From assembly GCA_934646175.1 (NCBI GenBank), contig CAKUEI010000044.1:1-13080 (forward strand): a stretch of DNA of 13,080 nucleotides. The letters are read 5' to 3'. The notes under the pieces were generated by a model. That model saw only the letters and a list, made by a program, of their open reading frames with translations. It ran no database searches and was not told where the DNA came from. A program made the position numbers and the translations under genes. Below are positions 6,792 to 13,080 of the stretch, piece after piece. The stretch comes from an uncultured Oscillospiraceae bacterium (GTDB taxonomy: Bacteria; Bacillota; Clostridia; Oscillospirales; Oscillospiraceae). Position 1 is the stretch's first letter. Every line of letters begins with the position of its first letter.

Positions 6792-6917
6792 TTTCTGCCA
6801 TTCGCAGGTCGCGGCAGGAAGCGGGTTCCCCCCCCCCTTCCCGTCTTCGGACGGGAAACTCTGCGAGGCCTTTCAACAAACTACCGCCCCGGGACTTCAT
6901 GTCCCGGGGCGGTTTTT
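6792..6917 (+). repeat. Structured module, copy A (hairpin / 22-nt core / terminator), unknown family
   Basis: From left to right this holds a stem of about 8 bp (6792-6799 with 6813-6820), a run of ten C (6828-6837), and an 8-bp hairpin TTCCCGTC/GACGGGAA (6838-6857) with a C(UUCG)G loop. The core CTCTGCGAGGCCTTTCAACA begins at 6859, followed by a GC-rich terminator (6884-6917). The core matches a second core at 7015 at about 18 of 22 positions, and that core also sits 1 nt after a short hairpin and just before a terminator. I do not recognise the family. It may be a small RNA, a 3' UTR element or an intergenic repeat. Confidence 0.55.
6884..6917 (+). terminator. Rho-independent terminator downstream of serCA (in module A)
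   Basis: A 12-bp stem, CCGCCCCGGGAC (6884-6895) with GTCCCGGGGCGG (6901-6912), has a TTCAT loop and TTTTT immediately behind it. It is oriented for plus-strand transcripts and is the first strong terminator after serA, about 200 nt beyond its stop. Confidence 0.9.
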
Positions 6918-6922
6918 GTACG

Positions 6923-6959
6923 TTCAAATGAAACCCGCTTCACTGGGCTTTCGTTTGAA
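6923..6959. other. Inverted repeat between modules A and B
   Basis: TTCAAATGAAACCC (6923-6936) pairs with GGGCTTTCGTTTGAA (6945-6959), with one wobble pair and one bulged C, around an 8-nt loop. There is no T-run on either strand. It may be the 5' stem of module B or a separate palindromic element. Confidence 0.55.
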
Positions 6960-6963
6960 TAAG

Positions 6964-7085
6964 CTGCCGCAGGCCGAAAGTAGATCAGACTTGATTTGCG
7001 CCTCTGGGCGCAAGCTCTGCAAGGCGTTCCCAACAATTTGAGGGGCGCAGCCGGTCACGGCTGCGCCCCTTCTATTTTGATTTTT
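6964..7085 (+). repeat. Structured module, copy B, unknown family
   Basis: This diverged second copy has the same order of parts: a CTGCCGCAGG segment (compare CTGCCATTCGCAGG at 6795 in copy A), a 7-bp hairpin TTGCGCC/GGCGCAA (6996-7002 with 7007-7013), the core CTCTGCAAGGCGTTCCCAAC beginning at 7015, and a GC-rich terminator (7041-7085). The two cores are 156 nt apart. Stem sequences differ between copies while pairing is kept, which suggests selection on structure rather than a recent duplication. Confidence 0.55.
7041..7085. terminator. Terminator between converging serCA and PFOR units
   Basis: A 13-bp stem (7041-7053 with 7058-7070) has a GTCA loop. On the plus strand it is followed by TTCTATTTTGATTTTT, a good U-rich tail. 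On the minus strand it begins 13 nt after the PFOR stop but has only a weak tail (CAAATTGTT). It probably serves both directions, less well for PFOR. Confidence 0.75.
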
Positions 7086-10000
7086 ACTGCTTTTCGGCTT
7101 CTTCCAGGCCCTCATAGTAAGAGGAGAGGCGGGAGAGCTGCTGATACTTGCGGGCGGCATTTTCCTTCGCGGCGTCGAACAGGACGGCGGCGCGGTCGGG
7201 GAAGGTGCGCTCCAAGGAGCTATAGCGCACTTCGCCCTTGATGAATTCCAGATAGTCGGCGGTGGGCGCCTTGGAGTCCAGCTGGAAGGGGTTCTTTCCC
7301 TGCTCCGCCAGAGCGGGGTTGAAGCGGAACAGGTGCCAGTAACCGGCGTCCACGGCGTGCTTCATCTCGGCCATGGAGTTGCCCATGCTCTTGAGACCGT
7401 GGTTGATGCAGGGAGAGTAGCCGATGATCAGAGAGGGCCCATCATACGCCTCCGCTTCGGCGATGGCCTTCAGGGTCTGCTGATAATTGGCACCCATGGC
7501 CACTTGAGCCACATAAACGTAGCCATACTGCATGGCGATCTGGGCCAGATCCTTCTTCTTCACCACTTTGCCGGCGGCGGCGAACTGCGCCACGGCGCCG
7601 GTCGGAGTAGCCTTGGAGGCCTGGCCGCCGGTGTTGGAGTACACCTCGGTATCGAAGACGAAGATGTTGACATTCTCGCGGGAGGCCAGAACGTGGTCCA
7701 GTCCGCCGTAGCCGATGTCGTAGGCCCAGCCGTCGCCGCCGAAGATCCAGACGGATTTCTTGGCGAGGAAGTCCTTCCGCTCCAGCAGCTCCCCGGCCAG
7801 GGTGCAGGCTTCACAGTCGCAGTAGTGGGTGCCGGCGGCCTTCAGTTCTTCCATATGAGACTTGAAGCCGGCCAGTCCGTCGCCGAAGGCAGCGGCCCCT
7901 TCCGGCGTGGCGGCGAAGGCAAGGCAGTCGTCTACCGTCATGCGGCTTTCTTCCAGCTCGGCCACGAAACGCTCGGTGGCCTTGACGTTTTGCTCGCTGT
8001 CCTCCAGGGTGTCAAGCCAGTTCTGAGCGGCTTCCTTCAGCTCGGCGCAGCAGTAGGGCACGGCCACGAGGGCGCGGGCCTTTTCCACCATGCGGTCCCG
8101 GATGGCGCGCTGGCCGAGATACATGCCGTAGCCGAATTCTGCGTTATCCTCAAACAGGCTGTTCTCCCACGCGGGGCCCTGCCCCTTGCGGTTGACGGTG
8201 TAGGGGGTGGAGGGAGCACTGCCGCCCCAGATGGAGGAGCAGCCGGTGGCGTTGGCGATATACATCCGGTCGCCGTACAGCTGAGTGATGAGCTTGGCGT
8301 AGGGAGTCTCGCCGCAGCCGGCGCAGGCACCGGAGAACTCGAAGAGAGGACGACGGAACTGGCTGCCCTTGACGGTGAGGGGGCTGACGGGCAGCTCCTT
8401 GTCGGAGACCTCGCGGTCGCAGTACTGATAAACGGCCTGCTGCTCATGCTCTTCGGCCAGCGGTTTCATGACAAGAGCCTTGTTCTTGGCGGGACAGACG
8501 TTGGCGCAGCTGCCGCAGCCGGTGCAGTCCAACACGGAGACGGCCAGAGAGAACTGATAGTCCTCACAGCCCTTGCCCAGCATCTTTTTGGACTGGGTGC
8601 CAGCCGGAGCGGCGGCCAGCTCGTCCGCGGTGAGGGCGTAGGGACGGATGACGGAGTGGGGGCAAACGTAGGAGCACTGGTTGCACTGGATGCAGTTCTC
8701 CGGCAGCCAATGGGGCACGTCCACGGCGATGCCGCGCTTTTCAAAGGCAGCGGTACCCTGAGGCAGGGTGCCGTCCGCGCCGGACATGAGCTTGGAGACG
8801 GGAATGGAATCGCCCTTCATGGCGTTGGCGGGAAGCATGACATCGCGGATATACTCCTTCAGATCGGCGCGGTCGGTGTCGATCTCGTGAACGGCGGCGG
8901 AATCTTCCGCCTGGGCCCAATCGGCGGGGATGGTCAGCTCCTTCACAGCGGTGAGACCGGCGTCCACGGCGGCCTGATTCATGGCGACTACCTTTTCACC
9001 CTTGCGGCCGTAGGTGGTGACGATGGCGGCCTTCATATACTCCACGGCGTCGTCAATGGGGATGACGTTGGCCAGCTTGAAGAAAGCGGACTGAAGCACC
9101 ATGTTGGTGCGGCCGCCGAGACCCAGCTCCCGGGCGATGGAGATGGCGTCGATGGTGTAGACCTTCACATGGTTCTGGGCGATATAGCGCTTGGCGGCGG
9201 CGGGGAGGATCTGCCCCAACTCATCCGCCGAGTAGGCACAGTTGATAAGGAAGGTGCCGCCGGGCTTTACATCCTGAGCCATGTCGTATTTATCCAGGTA
9301 AGAGGGGGCGTGGCAGGCCACGAAGTCCGCCTTGCTGACATAGTAGGTGGACTTGATCTCGCTGCGGCCGAAGCGCAGGTGAGAAATGGTGACGCCGCCG
9401 GACTTCTTGGAGTCATACTGGAAATAGGCCTGTACCTTCAGGTCTGTATGGTCGCCGATGATCTTAATGGAGTTCTTGTTGGCGCCGACGGTGCCGTCGC
9501 TGCCCAGACCCCAGAACTTGCAGGCGATGGTGCCGGGGGCGGAAACATCCGGCTCTTCCTCCACGGGGAGGGAACGGCCGGAGACGTCGTCCACAATGTT
9601 GATGGAGAAGGACGGCTTCGGGTCCTCGGACTGGGCGTTGCGGAAGGCGGAGAGGACGCCGCCGGGGGTGGTGTCCTTACTGCCCAGACCGTAACGGCCG
9701 CCCACGATGCGGCAGGAGGAGAAGGGCGTGCCGGCAAGGGCGGTGACCACGTCGAGGTACAGGGGCTCGCCGGGGGCGCCGGGCTCTTTGCAGCGGTCCA
9801 GCACCACAATGTTCTTGCAGGTGGCGGGGATGGCGGCGGTGAAGCGGTCGATGGCGAAAGGACGGTACAGGCGGACCTTCACCAGGCCGACTTTTTCGCC
9901 CTTGCCGTTGAGGTAGTCCACCACTTCCTCCGCGGTGTCGCACACGCTGCCCATGGCGACCATAACGGTCTCCGCGTCGGGCGCACCGTAGTAGTTAAAG

Positions 10001-10779
10001 AGCTTGTAGTCCGTGCCGATCTTGGCGTTTACCTCGTCCATCACATGCTCCACCACGGCGGGCAGTGCATCGTAGAAGGGGTTGCACGCCTCGCGCAGCT
10101 GGAAGAAGATGTCCGGGTTCTGGGCGGAGCCGCGGAGCACCGGATGCTCCGGGTTCAGGGCGCGGGCGCGGAAATCGGCCAGAGCCTTTTCGTCCACCAT
10201 GGATTTGAGGTCTTCATAATCCCAGACGGCGACTTTGCGGATCTCATGACTGGTGCGGAAACCGTCAAAGAAATGCAGGAAGGGGACCTTGCCAGAAATA
10301 GCGGCAAGGTGCGCCACGGCGCCCAGATCCATGACCTCCTGCGGATTGGTGGAGGCCAGCATGGCGTATCCGGTCTGGCGGCAGGCCATGACGTCGGAAT
10401 GGTCCCCGAAGATGGAGAGGGCGTGGGTGGCCAGGGCGCGGGCCGAAACGTGGATAACGTTGGGCTGCTGCTCCGCCGCGATCTTATACATATTGGGGAT
10501 CATCAGCAGAAGACCCTGGGAGGCGGTGAAGGTAGTGGTGAGGGCGCCTGCGGTGAGCGAGCCGTGCATCGCGCCGGCAGCACCGCCTTCCGACTGCATC
10601 TCCACCACGCGGACAGGCTGACCGAAGATGTTCTTCAGACCGTTGGCCGCCCATTTGTCCGCCAGCTCCGCCATAACGGAAGAGGGGGTGATGGGGTAGA
10701 TGGTGGCCAGTTCGGTGAATGCGTAAGCCACATGGGCAGCTGCAGTATTACCGTCCATGGACTTTAATTTTCTTGCCAT
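7084..10779 (-). CDS. nifJ: Pyruvate:ferredoxin (flavodoxin) oxidoreductase, single-chain
   Basis: This 1231-residue enzyme oxidises pyruvate with CoA to acetyl-CoA and CO2, passing electrons to ferredoxin or flavodoxin. It is central to anaerobic fermentation. The N-terminal pyrimidine-binding domain has GNTAAAHVAYAF and YPITPSS. A ferredoxin domain holds two 4Fe-4S motifs, CIQCNQCSYVCP (about 695) and CTGCGSCANVCP (about 750). The proximal-cluster region has CAGCGE (about 820), with further Cys in NATGCSS and GYSPCINHG. The TPP/Mg motif GDGWAYDIGYGG starts near 1011, followed by EVYSNTGGQASKATP. All domains of the fused homodimeric form are present and length is normal. The start, ATG 10779-10777, is chosen because AAGGAGGAAA lies 7 nt upstream; an in-frame ATG at 10821 falls in the promoter -10 box. 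It is monocistronic. Confidence 0.97.
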   Translation of the reverse strand: MARKLKSMDGNTAAAHVAYAFTELATIYPITPSSVMAELADKWAANGLKNIFGQPVRVVEMQSEGGAAGAMHGSLTAGALTTTFTASQGLLLMIPNMYKIAAEQQPNVIHVSARALATHALSIFGDHSDVMACRQTGYAMLASTNPQEVMDLGAVAHLAAISGKVPFLHFFDGFRTSHEIRKVAVWDYEDLKSMVDEKALADFRARALNPEHPVLRGSAQNPDIFFQLREACNPFYDALPAVVEHVMDEVNAKIGTDYKLFNYYGAPDAETVMVAMGSVCDTAEEVVDYLNGKGEKVGLVKVRLYRPFAIDRFTAAIPATCKNIVVLDRCKEPGAPGEPLYLDVVTALAGTPFSSCRIVGGRYGLGSKDTTPGGVLSAFRNAQSEDPKPSFSINIVDDVSGRSLPVEEEPDVSAPGTIACKFWGLGSDGTVGANKNSIKIIGDHTDLKVQAYFQYDSKKSGGVTISHLRFGRSEIKSTYYVSKADFVACHAPSYLDKYDMAQDVKPGGTFLINCAYSADELGQILPAAAKRYIAQNHVKVYTIDAISIARELGLGGRTNMVLQSAFFKLANVIPIDDAVEYMKAAIVTTYGRKGEKVVAMNQAAVDAGLTAVKELTIPADWAQAEDSAAVHEIDTDRADLKEYIRDVMLPANAMKGDSIPVSKLMSGADGTLPQGTAAFEKRGIAVDVPHWLPENCIQCNQCSYVCPHSVIRPYALTADELAAAPAGTQSKKMLGKGCEDYQFSLAVSVLDCTGCGSCANVCPAKNKALVMKPLAEEHEQQAVYQYCDREVSDKELPVSPLTVKGSQFRRPLFEFSGACAGCGETPYAKLITQLYGDRMYIANATGCSSIWGGSAPSTPYTVNRKGQGPAWENSLFEDNAEFGYGMYLGQRAIRDRMVEKARALVAVPYCCAELKEAAQNWLDTLEDSEQNVKATERFVAELEESRMTVDDCLAFAATPEGAAAFGDGLAGFKSHMEELKAAGTHYCDCEACTLAGELLERKDFLAKKSVWIFGGDGWAYDIGYGGLDHVLASRENVNIFVFDTEVYSNTGGQASKATPTGAVAQFAAAGKVVKKKDLAQIAMQYGYVYVAQVAMGANYQQTLKAIAEAEAYDGPSLIIGYSPCINHGLKSMGNSMAEMKHAVDAGYWHLFRFNPALAEQGKNPFQLDSKAPTADYLEFIKGEVRYSSLERTFPDRAAVLFDAAKENAARKYQQLSRLSSYYEGLEEAEKQ

Positions 10780-10816
10780 GCGTATTTCCTCCTTACCGAT
10801 ACAATAGGGTACCTGT

Positions 10817-10846
10817 ATCATACCAGTTTGTTTAGACCTTTGTAAA
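10817..10846 (-). promoter_or_regulatory. Sigma-A promoter of the PFOR gene
   Basis: On the minus strand, TTTACA (10846-10841), an 18-nt spacer and TATGAT (10822-10817), with TG one base upstream (extended -10). Transcription would start near 10810, about 30 nt before the ATG at 10779. Confidence 0.82.
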
Positions 10847-10913
10847 TGGATTCTTTACACAGCGGGAAATTTTCGGCGATTCAGCCATTCAGCGCCCCAA
10901 AGCGGCAAAGGAA

Positions 10914-10943
10914 TCGTCAGGATTGTCATGTGCAACCTGACGA
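10914..10943. other. Inverted repeat between divergent PFOR and comM promoters
   Basis: TCGTCAGG (10914-10921) pairs with CCTGACGA (10936-10943), and TTG/CAA extends the stem inward after one unpaired A. There is no T-run on either strand, so it is not a good terminator. It lies about 70 nt upstream of the PFOR -35 box and 22 nt upstream of the comM -35 box. It could be an operator or chance; no regulator can be named. Confidence 0.45.
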
Positions 10944-10964
10944 AAAAGGGAGGAAGCGGAGAAC

Positions 10965-10994
10965 TTGACTTGAGAGAGGGCGGGGGCATATAAT
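10965..10994 (+). promoter_or_regulatory. Sigma-A promoter of comM-thiI
   Basis: TTGACT (10965-10970), an 18-nt spacer and a perfect TATAAT (10989-10994). Start expected near 11001, about 38 nt before the ComM ATG. Confidence 0.85.
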
Positions 10995-11038
10995 GATTTT
11001 ATCCATAATCAGTAAAATCCGGAAAGGGGCGGGAGACC

Positions 11039-12562
11039 ATGGTGTGCAAAATACACTCGCTGGGGCTGCACGGTGTGACCGGGTACTCGGTGACGGCGGA
11101 GTGCGACCTTTCGGGAGGGCTTCCTGCATTTAATGTGGTGGGCCTGCCCGACGCAGCGGTGAACGAGGCCCGGGAACGGGTGCGCGCGGCCATCAAGAAC
11201 TGTGGGCTGACCTTCCCTGTGTCCCGCATTACGGTGAATCTGGCCCCGGCGGACCGGAAAAAGGCGGGGACGGTGTATGACCTCCCCATTCTGGTGGGCA
11301 TTTTGGCCGCGGGGGGACAGGTGTGCCTTCCCAAAGGGGAAAAGGCGGCCTTCGTGGGCGAGCTTTCCCTTTCTGGGGCATTACGGCCTGTGTCCGGCAT
11401 GCTGCCCATGGCGGCGGCGGCCCGGCGGGCGGGGATCGACACCTTGTACGTTCCTGCGGAAAGCGCCGCAGAGGCCACCCTGGCCGGGGGCATGACGGTA
11501 TACGCTGTGGAGACGGTGAAGCAGCTTCTGCGCCATTTAAGCGGCGAGGAATTTATGGCACCCTGCCCCACCTGGGTGCCGGAGGAGACAGCGGAAAAGC
11601 TGCCGGACTTTGCGGACGTGAAGGGGCAGGATCAGGTAAAGCGCGCCCTGGAGATTGCGGCGGCGGGGGGCCACAATCTGGCCATGATCGGCCCGCCGGG
11701 CAGCGGAAAATCCATGCTGGCGCGCCGGCTTCCCTCCATCCTGCCGGACATGACAAGGACGGAGGCGCTGGAGGCCACGGAGATCTACAGCGTGCTGGGC
11801 CTGACCAGTGCAGAGGAACCGCTTTTGACCCACCGACCCTTCCGCAGCCCCCATCACACCATTTCTGCCATGGGTATGGCAGGGGGCGGCGCTCCCCAGC
11901 CACGGCCAGGTGAAATTTCACTGGCTCATAACGGGGTGCTGTTTCTGGACGAGCTGCCGGAGTTTCACAAGGACGTGCTGGAGGTATTGCGGCAGCCTAT
12001 GGAAGAGGGGAAGGTGCAGATTTCCCGCGCTACGGGCACCGAGGTGTTCCCCAGCCGGTTCATGCTCATCTGTGCCATGAACCCGTGCAAGTGCGGATGG
12101 TACGGACACCCCTCCGGCCGGTGCCGCTGCACGCAGCAGTCGGTGGAAAAATATCTGGGGAAGCTGTCCGGCCCGCTGCTGGACCGCATCGACCTTTATG
12201 TGGACGTTCCGGCGCTGGAGCTTTCCGAGCTGCGGCAGGAGCGGAAGGCGGAATCCTCCGCCGACATCAAGAAGCGGGTGGACAAGGCCCGGGAGATTCA
12301 AACGGAACGGTACGGCCCCGAGGGACCGGGCTGCAACGCCCATATGGGACCGAAGGAACTGCGGGAGCACTGCGCTTTGGACGAGCAGGGGGAGACCCTG
12401 CTGAAAGGGGCCTTTGAGCGGCTGGGACTGACGGCGCGCAGCCATGACCGCATCCTGCGGGTGGCCCGCACCATTGCGGACCTTGCGGGCAGCGAGAAGA
12501 TCGAAGCCCCCCATCTGGCAGAGGCCATTCAATACCGGGCCAATACATTTTTAAGACGCTGA
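11039..12562 (+). CDS. comM: ComM/YifB family Mg-chelatase-like AAA+ ATPase
   Basis: This 507-residue protein has the usual length for the family. The N-terminal ChlI/Lon-S5-like domain covers about residues 1-170 with the typical GLPAFNVVGLPDAAVNEARERV. The AAA+ module has Walker A GPPGSGKS (218-225), Walker B VLFLDE (300-305) and the family Cys motif NPCKCGWYGHPSGRCRC. The C-terminal helical domain follows from about 400. In Gram-negative species, ComM is a hexameric helicase that drives branch migration of incoming DNA during natural transformation. In Clostridia its role is less clear, and competence should not be assumed. The start ATG is preceded by AAAGGGGCGGGAG. It is followed at 13 nt by thiI, with the thiI ribosome binding site overlapping its stop. 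Confidence 0.95.
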   Translation: MVCKIHSLGLHGVTGYSVTAECDLSGGLPAFNVVGLPDAAVNEARERVRAAIKNCGLTFPVSRITVNLAPADRKKAGTVYDLPILVGILAAGGQVCLPKGEKAAFVGELSLSGALRPVSGMLPMAAAARRAGIDTLYVPAESAAEATLAGGMTVYAVETVKQLLRHLSGEEFMAPCPTWVPEETAEKLPDFADVKGQDQVKRALEIAAAGGHNLAMIGPPGSGKSMLARRLPSILPDMTRTEALEATEIYSVLGLTSAEEPLLTHRPFRSPHHTISAMGMAGGGAPQPRPGEISLAHNGVLFLDELPEFHKDVLEVLRQPMEEGKVQISRATGTEVFPSRFMLICAMNPCKCGWYGHPSGRCRCTQQSVEKYLGKLSGPLLDRIDLYVDVPALELSELRQERKAESSADIKKRVDKAREIQTERYGPEGPGCNAHMGPKELREHCALDEQGETLLKGAFERLGLTARSHDRILRVARTIADLAGSEKIEAPHLAEAIQYRANTFLRR

Positions 12563-12566
12563 GGAG
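12561..12566 (+). promoter_or_regulatory. Ribosome binding site that fixes the TTG start of thiI
   Basis: GAGGAG lies 9 nt before TTG 12576-12578. The next in-frame ATG (12585) would be 18 nt away, too far for good initiation. The site overlaps the comM stop codon, which suggests translational coupling. Confidence 0.75.
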
Positions 12567-12575
12567 AAGAAGACT

Positions 12576-13080
12576 TTGAACGAGATGATTTTGCTGAAAC
12601 TGGGCGAGATGGTCCTGAAGGGCCTGAACCGCCGGACTTTTGAAGACAAGCTGAAGGGGAACATCGTGCGCCGGGTGCGGCCCTACGGCGATTTCCGGGT
12701 GTACACCAAGCAGTCCACCACTTATGTGGAGCCGAAGAACGATGAGGCCGATGTGGAGGGCGCTTACGAGGTGCTGAAAAAGGTGTTCGGGCCGGTGGGG
12801 CTTTCCCTGGCCCGGGCCTGTGAAAAGGATAAGGACGCTATGCTGGAGACCGCCAAGGAATACCTGGGCGACCGGCTGAGCACGGCGAAAACCTTTAAGG
12901 TGGAGTCCAAGCGGGCGGACAAGAGCTTCCCCATGACCTCCATCCAGCTGAGCCAGTATGTGGGCGGCGAGCTGGACGAGGCGTTCCCAAACCTGCAGGT
13001 GGATGTCCATAACCCGGAGCTGACGGTGTATCTTGAGGTGCGGGATCCGGCGGCCTATGTCCACGCAAACCCCGAACCCG
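12576..13080 (+). CDS. thiI: tRNA 4-thiouridine synthase ThiI, N-terminal part
   Basis: The frame opens at TTG 12576 and runs open through the right edge, giving 168 visible residues. It begins MNEMILLKLGEMVLKGLNRR, the standard ThiI N-terminus (N-terminal ferredoxin-like domain), and continues into a THUMP domain with TFKVESKRADKSFPMTSIQLS. ThiI adenylates U8 of tRNA and transfers sulfur to make 4-thiouridine; in some species a C-terminal rhodanese domain also serves thiamine synthesis. The PP-loop catalytic domain, and any rhodanese domain, lie beyond the window, so completeness cannot be judged. It is in one unit with comM. ThiI needs a cysteine desulfurase, and none is in the visible upstream flank. 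A start-codon scan limited to ATG/GTG could miss or shorten this gene. Confidence 0.92.
   Translation, partial: MNEMILLKLGEMVLKGLNRRTFEDKLKGNIVRRVRPYGDFRVYTKQSTTYVEPKNDEADVEGAYEVLKKVFGPVGLSLARACEKDKDAMLETAKEYLGDRLSTAKTFKVESKRADKSFPMTSIQLSQYVGGELDEAFPNLQVDVHNPELTVYLEVRDPAAYVHANPEP

Noticed and set aside
6681..7083. Insertion sequence remnant or CRISPR array
   Set aside because: There are only two diverged copies of the repeat core, no spacer regularity, no terminal inverted repeats bounding the region, no transposase fragment and no cas gene.
6745..7241. Small open frames of about 80-100 codons in the serA-PFOR intergenic region
   Set aside because: They run through several perfect hairpins and terminators, on both strands, with no convincing ribosome binding site or conserved motif; the region looks structural rather than coding.
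7333..10767. A 1144-codon open frame on the plus strand, antisense to PFOR
   Set aside because: It mirrors the GC-rich codon use of a clearly real gene on the other strand. Its translation is low-complexity Gly/Val/His/Asp-rich with no recognisable domain, and it has no ribosome binding site or promoter. The same applies to long antisense frames over serC, serA, the permease and the ATPase.
10780..10821. PFOR start at ATG 10821
   Set aside because: The codon is part of the -10 box (TATGAT) and upstream of the expected transcript start. ATG 10779 has an AGGAGG site at ideal spacing and matches the family N-terminus.

Overview
The window is GC-rich, densely packed chromosomal DNA from an anaerobic, Gram-positive Clostridia-type bacterium. 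It looks most like a member of the Oscillospirales of the gut (Flavonifractor or Oscillibacter relatives), but that placement is inference. The grounds are a single-chain pyruvate:ferredoxin oxidoreductase, a BofA/YaaL pair typical of endospore formers, a lipoprotein-type amino-acid-binding protein, strong AGGAGG-type ribosome binding sites and sigma-A promoters. I see no tRNA, rRNA, CRISPR array, phage gene, transposase or other mobile element.

Layout. (1) Positions 1-647, minus strand: N-terminal part of an Old Yellow Enzyme-type flavin oxidoreductase, running off the left edge, with its own promoter. (2) Positions 784-3646, minus strand: a complete transcription unit. In transcription order it has a promoter, a lysine (L-box) riboswitch, a riboswitch-controlled terminator, a substrate-binding lipoprotein, a permease, an ATPase and a strong terminator. 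The riboswitch makes lysine, or a close basic amino acid, the most likely cargo. (3) Positions 3740-4336, plus strand: yaaL (DUF2508) and bofA overlap by 4 bp and are preceded by a candidate sigma-E promoter; the pair stands away from its classical recR neighbour. (4) Positions 4348-6680, plus strand: a perfect consensus sigma-A promoter drives serC and serA, two of the three serine biosynthesis steps. (5) Positions 6681-7083: about 400 bp without a gene, full of stem-loops. It contains two diverged tandem copies of a hairpin / 22-nt conserved core / GC-rich terminator module that I cannot assign to a known family. (6) Positions 7084-10779, minus strand: the pyruvate:ferredoxin oxidoreductase. 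(7) Positions 10780-11038: a divergent promoter region with an inverted repeat. (8) Positions 11039-13080, plus strand: comM/yifB followed at 13 nt by thiI, which starts with TTG and runs off the right edge.

The genes cover ordinary anaerobic core metabolism: lysine uptake under RNA control, serine synthesis from 3-phosphoglycerate, pyruvate oxidation to acetyl-CoA with reduced ferredoxin, a sporulation checkpoint gene, and housekeeping ComM and ThiI. I found no obvious new multi-gene system. The least explained sequence is the tandem structured module downstream of serA. The most informative regulatory element is the lysine riboswitch, because it gives a substrate to a transporter that would otherwise be annotated only as a generic polar amino acid transporter.
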